Positions 8,004 through 18,600 of a stretch of 58,532 nucleotides of DNA are shown piece after piece. The notes under the pieces are model-generated. The model made no database searches. It saw only the letters and a program-made list of their open reading frames with translations, and had not been told where the DNA came from. The position numbers and the translations under genes are program-made. Source of the DNA: Ignavibacteria bacterium (GTDB lineage: Bacteria > Bacteroidota > Ignavibacteria > UBA10030 > F1-140-MAGs086); the NCBI GenBank assembly GCA_016873775.1, contig VGWC01000007.1, positions 1-58,532 on the forward strand, read 5' to 3'. How positions within the stretch are numbered: the stretch's first letter is position 1; each line of letters starts with the position of its first letter.

Positions 8004-8954
8004 ATGTATCACACAAAAATCATCTCGAGCGAAAATCTCCATTTTTCGTACGGAGAACATATTGCTTTGCGCGGAATTTCTTTTTCCGTGAATGAAGCGG
8101 AAATATTCGGTTTGCTCGGTCCCAATGGAGGCGGGAAAAGTACAATATTTAAAATTCTCTCAACGACTCTTCATCATTCCAATGGAATTGTTTCGATATT
8201 TGGGAACAACATTCAAAACAATGAAAACGAAATCAGAAAACATATCGGCGTCGTGTTTCAATCGCCAAGTCTCGACGGGAAATTATCGGTTGAAGAAAAT
8301 ATGATTCATCAGGGACATTTGTACGGTTTACGTGGAACATATTTGAAGCAACGTATTGAAGAATTGCTTTCCCATTTTTCTCTTGCGGAACGCGCGAATA
8401 CGTTTGTTGAAAAACTTTCCGGCGGATTGCAACGACGAGTGGAAATTGCAAAAGCGTTGCTTCATTCTCCAAAGTTGTTGTTACTTGACGAACCAAGTAC
8501 GGGGCTTGACCCTGGCGCGCGCATTGCAATGTGGGAATTGCTTTACGAATTGCGTGAAAAGGAACGCATTACTATTGTATTGACAACACATCTTTTGGAA
8601 GAAGCAGAAAAATGCGATTGCTTGGGAATTCTTGACGAAGGAAATCTCGTTGCTGTTGGAACTCCTTTTGATTTGAAAAGAGAAATCGGCGGTGATGTTG
8701 TTTCCATTGGAGCGGAAAATGCGAGTGAACTTTTTTCAAAAATTCAAAACCGTTTCGGTAATAATGTAATGCTTATCGGTTCTATTATTCATATTGAACG
8801 AGAACGCGCACACGAATTTATTCCGCAACTTGTTTCTGAATTTCCGAACGAAATTACATCTATCACACTTTCCAAACCGTCGCTTGAAGACGTGTTTATT
8901 CATAAAACGGGAAAGAAGTTTAGCAATTCGCAATCAACAGTTAGTGTGTTGTAA
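8004..8954 (+). CDS. ABC transporter ATP-binding protein (ABC-2 type)
   Basis: A 316-residue ATPase with Walker A GPNGGGKST (39-47), signature LSGGLQRR (about 137-144), Walker B LLLLDEPSTGLDPG and the H-loop TTHLLEEAE, plus a C-terminal ~85-residue extension as in DrrA/CcmA/NodI-like exporters. The third residue of the usual NGAGKST is Gly here, a tolerated variant. It powers the permease encoded 79 bases downstream. With SCO1 and the DUF420 remnant following, this resembles ABC-SCO1-DUF420 clusters near cytochrome oxidase genes in this phylum; the transported substrate is unknown. The last codons (SNSQSTVS) show weak heptamer periodicity (8922-8942). Confidence 0.92.
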   Translation: MYHTKIISSENLHFSYGEHIALRGISFSVNEAEIFGLLGPNGGGKSTIFKILSTTLHHSNGIVSIFGNNIQNNENEIRKHIGVVFQSPSLDGKLSVEENMIHQGHLYGLRGTYLKQRIEELLSHFSLAERANTFVEKLSGGLQRRVEIAKALLHSPKLLLLDEPSTGLDPGARIAMWELLYELREKERITIVLTTHLLEEAEKCDCLGILDEGNLVAVGTPFDLKREIGGDVVSIGAENASELFSKIQNRFGNNVMLIGSIIHIERERAHEFIPQLVSEFPNEITSITLSKPSLEDVFIHKTGKKFSNSQSTVSVL

Positions 8955-8995
8955 AATGCGTGTGAAAATATTTGCAATTCTTGTTTTACACAACG

Positions 8996-9037
8996 GAAAT
9001 CACCACTCAGAAATTTAAAATCCAAAATTCTCAATGA
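8996..9037 (+). repeat. Degenerate heptamer array across the permease start
   Basis: Six 7-base units in register: GAAATCA, CCACTCA, GAAATTT, AAAATCC, AAAATTC, TCAATGA. The last unit contains the ATG of the permease. Similar in style to the arrays before trxB and purF; strongly diverged. Confidence 0.5.
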
Positions 9038-9807
9038 CTTTTTTTCTTCCTGTTTATACGTTAAGCAAACGTGAACTCATCCGATTCTTACGACAAAAGA
9101 GCAGAATCATCGGAGTTGTTGGTTCACCGTTGTTGTTTTGGTTGCTAATTGGTTCAGGAATTGGAACAACATTTAAAATTCCCGGCGCAAAAGAAACGGA
9201 AGGATATTTAGAATATTTTTTCCCAGGAACAGTGTTGCTTGTTGTACTTTTCACATCAATCTTTGCTTCCATCTCTACCATTGAAGACCGAAGAGAAGGA
9301 TTCTTGCAATCTGTTCTTGTTTCTCCCGCTCGACGTTCAAGTATTGTGTTGGGAAAAATTCTCGGCATAACAATTCTTGCAACACTCCAGGGAACGATGT
9401 TTATATTATTAGCACCGTTTGCGGGTGTCTCACTTACTTTCGGAACATTTATTTCGACAGTTCTTACTATTATTCTTATTTCGTTTGGACTTGCGGCGTT
9501 GGGATTTTTATTTGCGTGGCGGCTTGATTCGACACAAGGATTTCACGCAATAATGAATCTTGTATTTGTTCCTATGTGGATGCTTTCGGGTTCATTATTT
9601 CCAACAAGCGGCGCATCGTCGTGGATTGCGCTGATTATGCAATGCAATCCCCTATCGTATATGCTGGATATGTTGCGGCATATTTTATACTGGAATAATG
9701 ATATGAGGAAAATTAGTTTGAATCCATTCGGAATTTCATTCCTTGTTACGCATATCTTTGCGGCAACGATGTTTATTCTTTGTGTAATTTTAGCGAAAAA
9801 AAAATGA
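9034..9807 (+). CDS. ABC-2 type transporter permease
   Basis: A 257-residue integral membrane protein with six predicted hydrophobic segments (beginning at about residues 30, 63, 108, 138, 175 and 235) and the ABC-2 landmarks: a polar N-terminal helix with RELIRFLRQKSRIIG, and the STIEDRREGFLQSVLVSPA coupling region at about 85-103. It pairs with the ATPase encoded upstream. Its stop codon overlaps the ATG of the SCO1 gene by four bases (ATGA), so translation of the two is probably coupled. Confidence 0.9.
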   Translation: MTFFLPVYTLSKRELIRFLRQKSRIIGVVGSPLLFWLLIGSGIGTTFKIPGAKETEGYLEYFFPGTVLLVVLFTSIFASISTIEDRREGFLQSVLVSPARRSSIVLGKILGITILATLQGTMFILLAPFAGVSLTFGTFISTVLTIILISFGLAALGFLFAWRLDSTQGFHAIMNLVFVPMWMLSGSLFPTSGASSWIALIMQCNPLSYMLDMLRHILYWNNDMRKISLNPFGISFLVTHIFAATMFILCVILAKKK

Positions 9808-10442
9808 AACCACTTTCTTTATTCGAACGCGCGCTGTGGGGAATATTATCGCTTGTGATTTGCGGTGTTATTGTCCTTTGGGTTTGGAAAACGTACAAGA
9901 AAACAGAAACAAATGAGGCAAATGGTGTTTCGTTACGAATTCCTCTTTCCGATTTTTCGCTGATGAATCACTATGGAGAAAAAGTAACGCGCAACGATTT
10001 ACTCGGAAAAATTGTTGTCGCTGATTTTATTTTCACCAGTTGTGCGGGCGCATGTCCAATTATGACGACAAAGATGATAGAACTTTCAACAATGTTTAAA
10101 TACGAAAGAGAAATTCGTTTCGTTTCATTTTCCGTTGACCCGGAAACAGATTCCCCGGAAGTATTAAAACAGTATGCAAAAAATTTTGGTATCCGTGATT
10201 CTGTACAATGGATTTTTTTAACAGGAGAAAAAAAAGAAATTACAAGTTTGGTAAAAAATGACTTTAAACTTGCGTTGCTCGATTCCGGCGGAACGGAAGA
10301 AGAAACAATTATTCATAGTCAACATTTTGTATTATTAAATGAACGCGCAGAAATTGTTGGTTATTTCGATTCGGAAGATGAACAAAAAATGCGCGAACTG
10401 TATTTCAAGATTCGAAACATACTTCAGCAGAACAAACAATGA
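9804..10442 (+). CDS. SCO1/SenC family copper-chaperone/thioredoxin-fold protein
   Basis: A 212-residue membrane-anchored SCO protein that delivers copper to, or keeps reduced, the CuA site of cytochrome c oxidase. It has one N-terminal membrane helix (about 12-28), the copper-binding motif FTSCAGACP with Cys80 and Cys84, and the distal His171 (HSQHFVL). ATG 9804 is chosen because it overlaps the permease stop and precedes the membrane helix; a TTG at 9780 would add eight residues. It overlaps the DUF420 start by four bases. No oxidase subunit gene lies in the window. Confidence 0.93.
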   Translation: MKPLSLFERALWGILSLVICGVIVLWVWKTYKKTETNEANGVSLRIPLSDFSLMNHYGEKVTRNDLLGKIVVADFIFTSCAGACPIMTTKMIELSTMFKYEREIRFVSFSVDPETDSPEVLKQYAKNFGIRDSVQWIFLTGEKKEITSLVKNDFKLALLDSGGTEEETIIHSQHFVLLNERAEIVGYFDSEDEQKMRELYFKIRNILQQNKQ

Positions 10443-10638
10443 TTGATTTGCTTCCCACATTCAATGCTATTCTTAATTTCACAAGTTCAGTTTTTTTGTT
10501 TCTTGGAAGGGAAAAAATACGAGAAGAAAACAAAGCACAGCGTAAAACAATGATGCTTTCTGCGTTTTTACTTCCATACTGTTTTTCCTATCGTACATCA
10601 CCTATCATTCATTGCGTGGTTTGACAAAATTCTTGGGA
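10439..10638 (+). pseudogene. DUF420 membrane-protein gene, frameshifted and truncated
   Basis: The first frame gives MIDLLPTFNAILNF and later QRKTMMLSAFLL, the start of a DUF420 protein, a small membrane protein usually encoded beside SCO1 and oxidase genes. At about 10573 the frame is lost. In the frame shifted by one base, LFFLSYITYHSLRGLTKFLG continues the family pattern. Loss of a single T from an original CTTTCC would explain it. After FLGTG the DUF420 sequence ends and a T9SS tail begins. The ATGA overlap with SCO1 shows it was once the last gene of this operon. Confidence 0.8.
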
Positions 10639-10809
10639 ACAGGAGTCGTAACGTTGATTCACAGCAGTGAAATGGATGAAGGCAACTACGAAGTTGAATT
10701 CAATGCTTCAAACTTATCGAGCGGAGTGTATTTCTATCGTGTAACAGGCACGACGATTGATGATAGAAATCATTTCACTTCCGTAAAGAAGATGATGCTC
10801 AATAAGTAG
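10636..10809 (+). pseudogene. T9SS sorting tail fused to the DUF420 remnant
   Basis: VVTLIHSSEMDEGNYEVEF, then NASNLSSGVYFYRV, and a final SVKKMMLNK: the second half of a type-A T9SS sorting domain, in one frame with the shifted DUF420 part. The join lies in TTCTTGGGAACAGGAGTC, where DUF420 needs K-F-L-G-T-G and a sorting domain normally has I-L-G-x-E-V. Shared sequence of about ten bases there suggests recombination through microhomology. A strong terminator follows and is probably native to the tail donor. Confidence 0.85.
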
Positions 10810-10834
10810 CGTCGAAATTTTGTTTGACAAATTC

Positions 10835-10873
10835 AAGGTCGAGAAAAATTTCTTTTCTCGACCTTTTTTTTTT
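10835..10873 (+). terminator. Intrinsic terminator
   Basis: AAGGTCGAGAAAA pairs perfectly with TTTTCTCGACCTT over a five-base loop and runs into T8-T10. It ends the ABC-SCO1-DUF420/T9SS transcription unit. Confidence 0.92.
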
Positions 10874-10889
10874 CTCCATTTTGCTTTAA

Positions 10890-12311
<1,422 letters not shown>

Positions 12312-12318
12312 TTTTTTT

Positions 12319-12378
12319 CTCACGCGAAGACGCGAAGACGCTGAAAAACTTCTTTGCATCTTCGCGGCTTTGCGTGAG
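12319..12378. repeat. REP-like palindrome (CACGCGAAGACGCGAAG family)
   Basis: CTCACGCGAAGACGCGAAGA and, 20 bases on, CATCTTCGCGGCTTTGCGTGAG form a long imperfect hairpin. A related element lies at 15597. Elements of this type are scattered through many bacterial genomes. Here it sits between eno and the YggU gene and could act as an RNA hairpin in the transcript. Confidence 0.85.
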
Positions 12379-12388
12379 ATAAAACAAA

Positions 12389-12607
12389 ATGAAAATTTCC
12401 ATCACGGTAAAACCAAACGCGAAAACGAATGAAGTACTTCAGCAAGATGATGGAAGTTTTCTTGTAAAAGTAAATGCTCCTCCGAATGATGGCAAAGCAA
12501 ACGAAAAAGTGATTGAACTTCTTGCAAAACATTTTTCTGCAACAAAACGGAATGTGAATATTGTAAGCGGAATGACGAGTAGGAAAAAGATAATTGAAAT
12601 TATTTAG
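12389..12607 (+). CDS. DUF167 (YggU/MTH538-type) protein
   Basis: A 72-residue protein of the DUF167 family, function unknown. It shows the whole family pattern: ITVKPNAKTNEV at the start, a central KVNAPPNDGKANEKVIELLA and a final NIVSGMTSRKKIIEI (the GxxSRxK motif). The start is the only ATG before the conserved part and lies 10 bases after the palindrome. Located between eno and a phosphohexomutase gene. Confidence 0.9.
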   Translation: MKISITVKPNAKTNEVLQQDDGSFLVKVNAPPNDGKANEKVIELLAKHFSATKRNVNIVSGMTSRKKIIEII

Positions 12608-12666
12608 CCACGAATTTCACAAATTGACACTAAATTTTTTTTCGTGCAATTCGTGTAATTGGTGGC
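12607..12666. repeat. REP-like palindrome (GCCACGAATTTCAC family)
   Basis: GCCACGAATTTCACAAATT on the left and TTCGTGTAATTGGTGGC on the right form a second type of imperfect hairpin, with a T8 run in the centre. The family is recognisable as a common dispersed repeat. It starts at the last base of the YggU stop codon and ends 17 bases before the next start codon. Confidence 0.8.
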
Positions 12667-12683
12667 AAACAACAATACATACA

Positions 12684-14135
12684 ATGGCAAAATCAACAAC
12701 ACCAAAAACTAAAACAACAACGACCAAGAAAGCAACACAACCAGCAATCAAATTTGGAACAGATGGTTGGCGCGGCGTCATTGCAGAAGATTTTACGTTT
12801 GCAAACATCGAAAAAGTCGCGTTAGCAACGGCAGAATATTTTTCTTCGCATCCGAAAATCAATAACGGAATCGTGATTGGTTACGACGCGCGATTTCTTT
12901 CCAAAGAATTTGCGGAACGTTCTGCGCTCGTGATTGCAAATACCGGCATCAAAGTAAAACTCGCGGATAAAATTTCTTCCACGCCGATGGTTTCGCTGCT
13001 GACAAAATATTTTCGCGCTGCAGGTGGAATTGTTATTACTGCAAGTCATAATCCCGCGAAATACAACGGCTTCAAAATCAAAGGAGAATTTGGCGGACCT
13101 GCTCATCCCGAAATGATTGCGGAAGTGGAAAAACATTTAGCAAAAATTCTTTCATCGAAATCTGCAATCACTTATCCGAAATCTCTCAAACAACTTGTGG
13201 ACGAGCGGCTTATCGAATACATTGATATGTCGCATCTTTACATTGATGACATTGCGCGAAAACTCGATGTGGGAAAAATTTCTGATTCGGGAATTCGCAT
13301 TTTGCACGACGCAATGTACGGCGCGGGAATGCACATCTTGAATAAAATTGTTCCCGCAACGGAAATTCACGCGACGTTCAATCCATCGTTTGGAGGAACA
13401 CATCCCGAGCCGACGGAAAATAATTTGAGCGAGTTGAGTAAAAAAATTGCGAAGGAACATTTTCACATCGGCATTGCAACGGATGGTGATGCGGATAGAG
13501 TCGGCGCAATGGATGAGAACGGAAATTTTGTTGACTCGCATAAAATATTTTCGCTTCTGCTGAAATATTTTGTCGAAGAAAAAAAATGGAGCGGTGAAGT
13601 AGTGAAATCGCTTTCCGTTACGAATATGGTGGATAAGCAATGCGAAAAATATAAATTGAAACTTAACACGACTGCGGTTGGTTTCAAACACATTTGCAAA
13701 ATGATGACTGAGCGTGATGTGTTGATTGGCGGCGAAGAAAGCGGCGGACTTGCAGTGAAGGGACATTTGCCCGAGCGCGATGGTGTGTATGTCGGATTGC
13801 TTCTTGCTGAAATTATGGTAAAGCGGCAAAAGAAACTGCACGAACTTGTCGAAGAATTGGAAAACGAATTTGGAAAACATTGTTACAAACGCATTGACGC
13901 GCATGTTACGGATGAAGAAAAGAAATCAATTCTCGAACGATGTGAACGCAAACCAAAATTCCTCGGCGATGAAAAAGTGGAAATGATTGAAACGGTTGAT
14001 GGATATAAATTCCACGTAAAAAACGGTTGGGTTTTAGTTCGCGCATCGGGAACGGAACCACTGATTCGATTTTATGCAGAAGCCGATTCGATGGAGAGAG
14101 TGGAGAAGTCGTTGGATGCAATTAGAGGAAAGTGA
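12684..14135 (+). CDS. Phosphoglucomutase/phosphomannomutase family protein
   Basis: A 483-residue alpha-D-phosphohexomutase that moves phosphate between C6 and C1 of a hexose phosphate. KFGTDGWRGVIAEDF opens domain 1; the phosphoserine loop TASHNPAKYNGFK is at about residue 117, the metal site DGDADRVG at about 266, the sugar-binding GGEESGG at about 350, and the phosphate-binding RASGTEPLIRFYAEA near the end. A Thr/Lys-rich low-complexity leader (residues 1-25) precedes the core. The ATG at 12684 is chosen because the earlier in-frame ATG lies in the palindrome. Substrate preference (glucose or mannose) cannot be told from sequence. Confidence 0.92.
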   Translation: MAKSTTPKTKTTTTKKATQPAIKFGTDGWRGVIAEDFTFANIEKVALATAEYFSSHPKINNGIVIGYDARFLSKEFAERSALVIANTGIKVKLADKISSTPMVSLLTKYFRAAGGIVITASHNPAKYNGFKIKGEFGGPAHPEMIAEVEKHLAKILSSKSAITYPKSLKQLVDERLIEYIDMSHLYIDDIARKLDVGKISDSGIRILHDAMYGAGMHILNKIVPATEIHATFNPSFGGTHPEPTENNLSELSKKIAKEHFHIGIATDGDADRVGAMDENGNFVDSHKIFSLLLKYFVEEKKWSGEVVKSLSVTNMVDKQCEKYKLKLNTTAVGFKHICKMMTERDVLIGGEESGGLAVKGHLPERDGVYVGLLLAEIMVKRQKKLHELVEELENEFGKHCYKRIDAHVTDEEKKSILERCERKPKFLGDEKVEMIETVDGYKFHVKNGWVLVRASGTEPLIRFYAEADSMERVEKSLDAIRGK

Positions 14136-14175
14136 ATTTATTTTACATTTTATATTTTAGATTGAAAGTGTAATT

Positions 14176-14367
14176 ATGGAAACTACAAAATATGTTTACT
14201 GGCAAGATGAGTCAATGTGGCTCGGATATTTAGAAGAGTATCCCGATTATATGACACAGGGAGAAACGCTTGAGGAGTTGAAGGAAAATCTTCTTGATAT
14301 TTATAAAGATGTAACGAGTGGAGCAATTCCATTTGTTCGTAAAGTTGCTGAGTTAGAACTTGCGTGA
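14176..14367 (+). CDS. hicB: HicB-family antitoxin
   Basis: A 63-residue protein with the short HicB pattern: YVYWQDESMWLGYLEEYPDY, then MTQGETLEELKENLLDIYKD, then RKVAELELA. In this subfamily HicB is encoded first and neutralises the HicA mRNA interferase encoded just downstream. Here the partner is only a 27-codon remnant, so the antitoxin is an orphan. Such HicB proteins have an RNase-H-like fold that occludes the toxin. Confidence 0.85.
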   Translation: METTKYVYWQDESMWLGYLEEYPDYMTQGETLEELKENLLDIYKDVTSGAIPFVRKVAELELA

Positions 14368-14447
14368 AGAAGAAAGATGTACTCAAGAAAATCAATGAAA
14401 ATCTTGTGAAGCATATATTCAAAATGTTACAAAATACCTATGAATAA
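14364..14447 (+). pseudogene. hicA toxin remnant with internal deletion
   Basis: A GTG overlapping the hicB stop by four bases starts a 27-codon frame: VKKKDVLKK joined to INENLVKHIFKML. The first nine residues match the N-terminus of HicA (KRKDLLKK) and the rest match its C-terminus (EINExLAKHIIKML). The middle, including the catalytic histidine region (RHGGxHD), about 40 residues, is gone, with frame preserved. The remnant cannot be a working nuclease. Its end overlaps the start of the next gene by eight bases. Confidence 0.75.
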
Positions 14448-15525
14448 ATTATTACTTACAATCACATTATTTTTCTTTTCAACAACATTATTTTCTCAAA
14501 TCACAATCAATACTTCTGATATTGATACAGTGATTGGACATTCGCAAATGTTTAAGTTGCAAGATACTGTTGCGGTGAATCTTGGAACAAGCGGCGAAAA
14601 TAACGTGTGGGATTTTTCTTCAATGAATTTAACACGAACACAATCGCAAAACGTTATCAATAAAAATTCTACAACGTGGGGAAATACGTTTTCAAATTCT
14701 AATTACGCTTTGAAAGTAATCAACATTGAACAACACGACACGTCATACGAATTTTATCATCTTACTTCTTCTAATTTTCTCTACACAGGATTTGTAGATA
14801 AATATCAATCGAATTTTAATGTTGCAAAATATAATCCTGAATTTTCTCTCGTTAATTTTCCGCTTTCGTATAATCAATCGTGGAACTCTACTTCAAAAAT
14901 AAAAATCGCTCCGTATTACTATTCTACAAATCTTGATTCAGTTATTATCAATGCAAAAGTAAAATTTCAAACAGATAGTTGGGGAAAACTTGTTACAAGC
15001 GCGAGCATTGATTCGTTTGACGTTTTGCGTTTGCGACACGATGATACGCTCACTGTTGCCGGATATCGTTTTGGATTAGTGTTGTATCGTGATACGTTGC
15101 AAACTATCAATTATCTCTATCTCTCCAATAATATTGGAATTATTTGTGAAGTTGCAAGTTTTGACGGTGAAACAAACCCGAATTTTACTACAGCGGCTTC
15201 GTTCCGGTTGTATAATGGTGTTCCAGTTGGTGTAAAAGAAAATAGTCTGTCTAAACCGCAAAACTTTTCCCTCGAACAAAATTTCCCAAATCCGTTTAAT
15301 CCGAAAACAGTTATTCGTTATTCGTTATCGGTTAATAGTACCGTAACGATAAAGGTGTATGATATTTTGGGAAACGAAGTTGCGATGTTGATGAACAACA
15401 AAGAAAGGGAACCGGGAAAACATGAAGCGCAATTTGACGGGACAAATCTATCGTCGGGAATATATTTTTATCGCTTAACGACAAATAATTTTTCTGAAAC
15501 AAAGAAAATGATATTGCAGAAATAA
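14440..15525 (+). CDS. Secreted protein with T9SS sorting domain
   Basis: A 361-residue secreted protein. Residues 1-20 form a signal peptide (ending LFSQ). Residues ~21-265 form one beta-rich domain that I cannot assign, with many Asn/Ser/Thr and aromatic residues. Residues ~275-361 are an intact type-A T9SS sorting domain (FSLEQNFPNPFNPKTVIRYS, then YDILGNEVAML, SSGIYFYRL and final TKKMILQK), which sends the protein through the type IX system to the cell surface. One of only three intact copies of this tail in the window. A terminator follows. Confidence 0.85.
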   Translation: MNKLLLTITLFFFSTTLFSQITINTSDIDTVIGHSQMFKLQDTVAVNLGTSGENNVWDFSSMNLTRTQSQNVINKNSTTWGNTFSNSNYALKVINIEQHDTSYEFYHLTSSNFLYTGFVDKYQSNFNVAKYNPEFSLVNFPLSYNQSWNSTSKIKIAPYYYSTNLDSVIINAKVKFQTDSWGKLVTSASIDSFDVLRLRHDDTLTVAGYRFGLVLYRDTLQTINYLYLSNNIGIICEVASFDGETNPNFTTAASFRLYNGVPVGVKENSLSKPQNFSLEQNFPNPFNPKTVIRYSLSVNSTVTIKVYDILGNEVAMLMNNKEREPGKHEAQFDGTNLSSGIYFYRLTTNNFSETKKMILQK

Positions 15526-15561
15526 CATTCGCTATGCTATGAAGATGTCGAAAAAAAATTC

Positions 15562-15596
15562 AAAGTCAAGAATCGCTCTTGACTTTTTTATTTTTC
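15562..15596 (+). terminator. Intrinsic terminator
   Basis: AAAGTCAAG pairs with CTTGACTTT over a seven-base loop, then T6ATTTTT. It terminates the T9SS gene at 14440 and argues against the upstream in-frame ATG (15539) as start of the next gene, because that start would place the terminator inside the coding region. Confidence 0.85.
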
Positions 15597-15656
15597 TCTC
15601 GCGAAGCCGCAAAGACAACAAAGAATTTATTTTCAGAACTCTGCGACTTTGCGTGA
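15597..15656. repeat. REP-like palindrome abutting a start codon
   Basis: CTCGCGAAGCCGCAAAGACA and ACTCTGCGACTTTGCGTGA are diverged arms of the same family as 12319-12378. The right arm ends at the ATG chosen for the next gene, and the element is open in that gene's frame. Confidence 0.8.
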
Positions 15657-18600
15657 TGATGTTGCTTTTCGTTTCTGAACAAATTCTTTCGCAAACATAT
15701 TTCATTCCTTACCAACAAAATTTCGATTCTGTTACTCCTCCCGTATTGCCGAATAATTGGACAACGACGACGAACCGAAGACCAAACGGCGATTTCAAAA
15801 CAATTGCGAGCGCGCCACGTTCTTCTCCAAACGCAGTGATAGATTCAAATTCTATTATTGCGCAAAGTTTATTTTCTCCTCAATTGAATTTTACAGGAAA
15901 AATTGGGGACTCGCTCCTATTTTTTGAACGAAGAAACACTACGCATCATTCAGGAATTATTGTTGATGCAATTGTGAACAACGATACTACTTCGCCGATT
16001 ACAATTTCTGATACGCTCAGAAATGTTGTTGCAAATAGTTATATACGCCGTGCTTTTTCTCTTCCAAACGTTTTAAATAATCAATCGCAAGTTCAATTTC
16101 GTTGGAGAGTTCTTGGCGATAGCGGAACGAGCGCAGGATTTGTTCGCTTCGATGACATTGCAATTACTGCGAAAACACAGTTTGATGCAAGCGTTACGAA
16201 CATTGCATTTCTTCCTATGTTTCCGATTGTCGGAGATTCGATTCGAGTTATTGCGACAATAAAAAATGTCGGATTATTTTCGTTTCAGAATGATACAGTG
16301 AAATTTTATTTCGATGCGAACAAAGATTCTTCCGCTCAACAAAATGAATTGTTCGATACGAAAATAATTTCTTCGATTATTACTCCAAATGATTCTGCGT
16401 TCGCTGAAGGAATATTTCCAAACGCTCAATTTGGAAATCAGCGATTTATCGTTCAATCGAAATTGGCAAACGACGACGATAATTCAAACGACGAGTTTAT
16501 TGCTGAAATAGAAGTTGGGGTTCCGAAATATTCTCTTGTCGTGAATGAAATAATGTACAAACCGCTTTCTCCCGAACCGGAATGGCTCGAAATTGTCAAT
16601 GCTTCCAACGATTCTATCAATCTGAAACAATGGAAAATTTCTGATAAAAACATTGCAACGAAACACACGATTACAACAAAAGATTTTTGGTTGAAGAAAG
16701 ATTCATTTGTCGTTGTCGTAAAAGATTCGGAAAGTTTTTTTGAAATTCATCCGTTTGTTCTGTCGAAAGTATTTGTCGTGTCATCGTTTCCGAGTTTGAA
16801 TAACGATAGCGATGACGTTGTGCTGTTCGATAATAGAAATGCCGTGATGGACAGCGTACATTACAAATCAAGTTGGGGAGGAAGTTACAAATCGCTTGAG
16901 CGAATCTTTGCTGATAGTTCTTCTCTTAGTCAATCGAATTTCGGAAGTTGTATTGATACAGCGCGAAGTACGCCGGGGAAAATAAATTCGCTTACACCGA
17001 AAGAATTTGATATTGCTCTTGCGCGGATGTTTATTTCTCCGATAAATCCATTACCGAATTCTACTGTTTCACTCAATACTGTTGTAAAAAATATTGGATT
17101 GAACACTCTAACAAGTTTTACCATTCGATTTTACCGTGATGCAAATAGAGATTCAATTTCGCAAATCAATGAAGAAATATTCTCTGATGTTATTTCTCAA
17201 ACACTGAATTATCTCGATTCAATTACCTTTTCCAAAATGTACGATTCGATTACAACAGGAGAAAAATATTTTATCGTAAAAGCAGAAATAAATAACGACG
17301 GAAACTTACAAAACAATATCGCGTATGCAAATGTGACAACTTCTATTCTTCCACAAAGTGTTGTCGTGAATGAAATTATGTACGCTCCGAACGGTGATGA
17401 ACCTGAATGGGTTGAACTGTACAATAACACAGGCGATTCTCTTGATTTAAAGACTTGGAAAATTTCCGATAACAATATTGAGACAAAAGTTCCCATCACT
17501 TCGCTCACAACAATTCTTCCGCCCGATAGTTTTGTTGTCCTGACAAAAGATACAGTTGCGTTTAATTCGATTCACTCAACTATTCCATCTCTTCTCCTTC
17601 AAGTATCGCAACTTCCATCGTTCAATAATACCGGCGATGAAGTTGTTGTGTACGATGCAAGTGGCTCAACAATTGATTCTGTGCAATACAAACCAAGTTG
17701 GGGAGGAAACATTGAAGGGAAATCTTTGGAAAGAATATTTTTCGATTCACTTTCTAACGATTCAACAAATTGGGGAAGTTGCGAAATTGCTTCAACTCCG
17801 GGAGAAAGAAATTTCATTACTCCGTTAGATAACGATGTGAAAGTGAAAGGAATTTTTTCTTCACGAAATGAAAGTCAAATTACTATTTCTGCAATTGTTG
17901 AAAACATAGGATTGAATGTAGTAAATAATTTCGATGTGAAATTTTTTGATGATGGAAATAATGATTCACTTGCACAATCAAACGAGTTAATCGGAACAAA
18001 ATCAATTTCAAATACAAACCTGAATTACAAAGATTCAATAGAAGTTTCGTTTGATTGGAACACAAGATTTTCAGGAAGAAGAAATATAATTTGCATTTGT
18101 GATATAACTAACGATGAACGAAGAAGTAATGATACTCTCATTTCCTCAGTCGCATTTCCTTATGCTGAAAATTCAATTGTCGTCAATGAAATAATGTACG
18201 AGCCGCTTTCACACAAAGCAGAATACGTTGAACTTTACAATCGTAGCAACGATACTCTCGATATAATGAATTGGAATATTTCTTCCGCACGAGATACGAA
18301 TAGTTCACCGACGCAATTTAAATTATCGAACACAACATTGAACATTCTTCCGAAACATTATTTTGTTCTTGTAAGTGATTCATCGTTCATAACACAATTC
18401 CCGAATTTCGATACAGCGCTTGCAAAACTTCTCATCGTCAACAAATCAAGTTTGAATTTGAATAACGACGAAGACGATGTTGTGCTTCTCGATTTAACAA
18501 ACACAGCAATTGATAGCGTTCATTATTCATACAAATGGCACAATCCCGAATTGCTTTCTACGCAAGGACATTCGCTTGAACGCATCAATCCGAATGTTGC

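Noticed and set aside
15539-15655. Upstream ATG for the lamin-tail protein
   Set aside because: The stretch is the previous gene's terminator followed by a dispersed palindrome; the start at 15656 gives the signal peptide.
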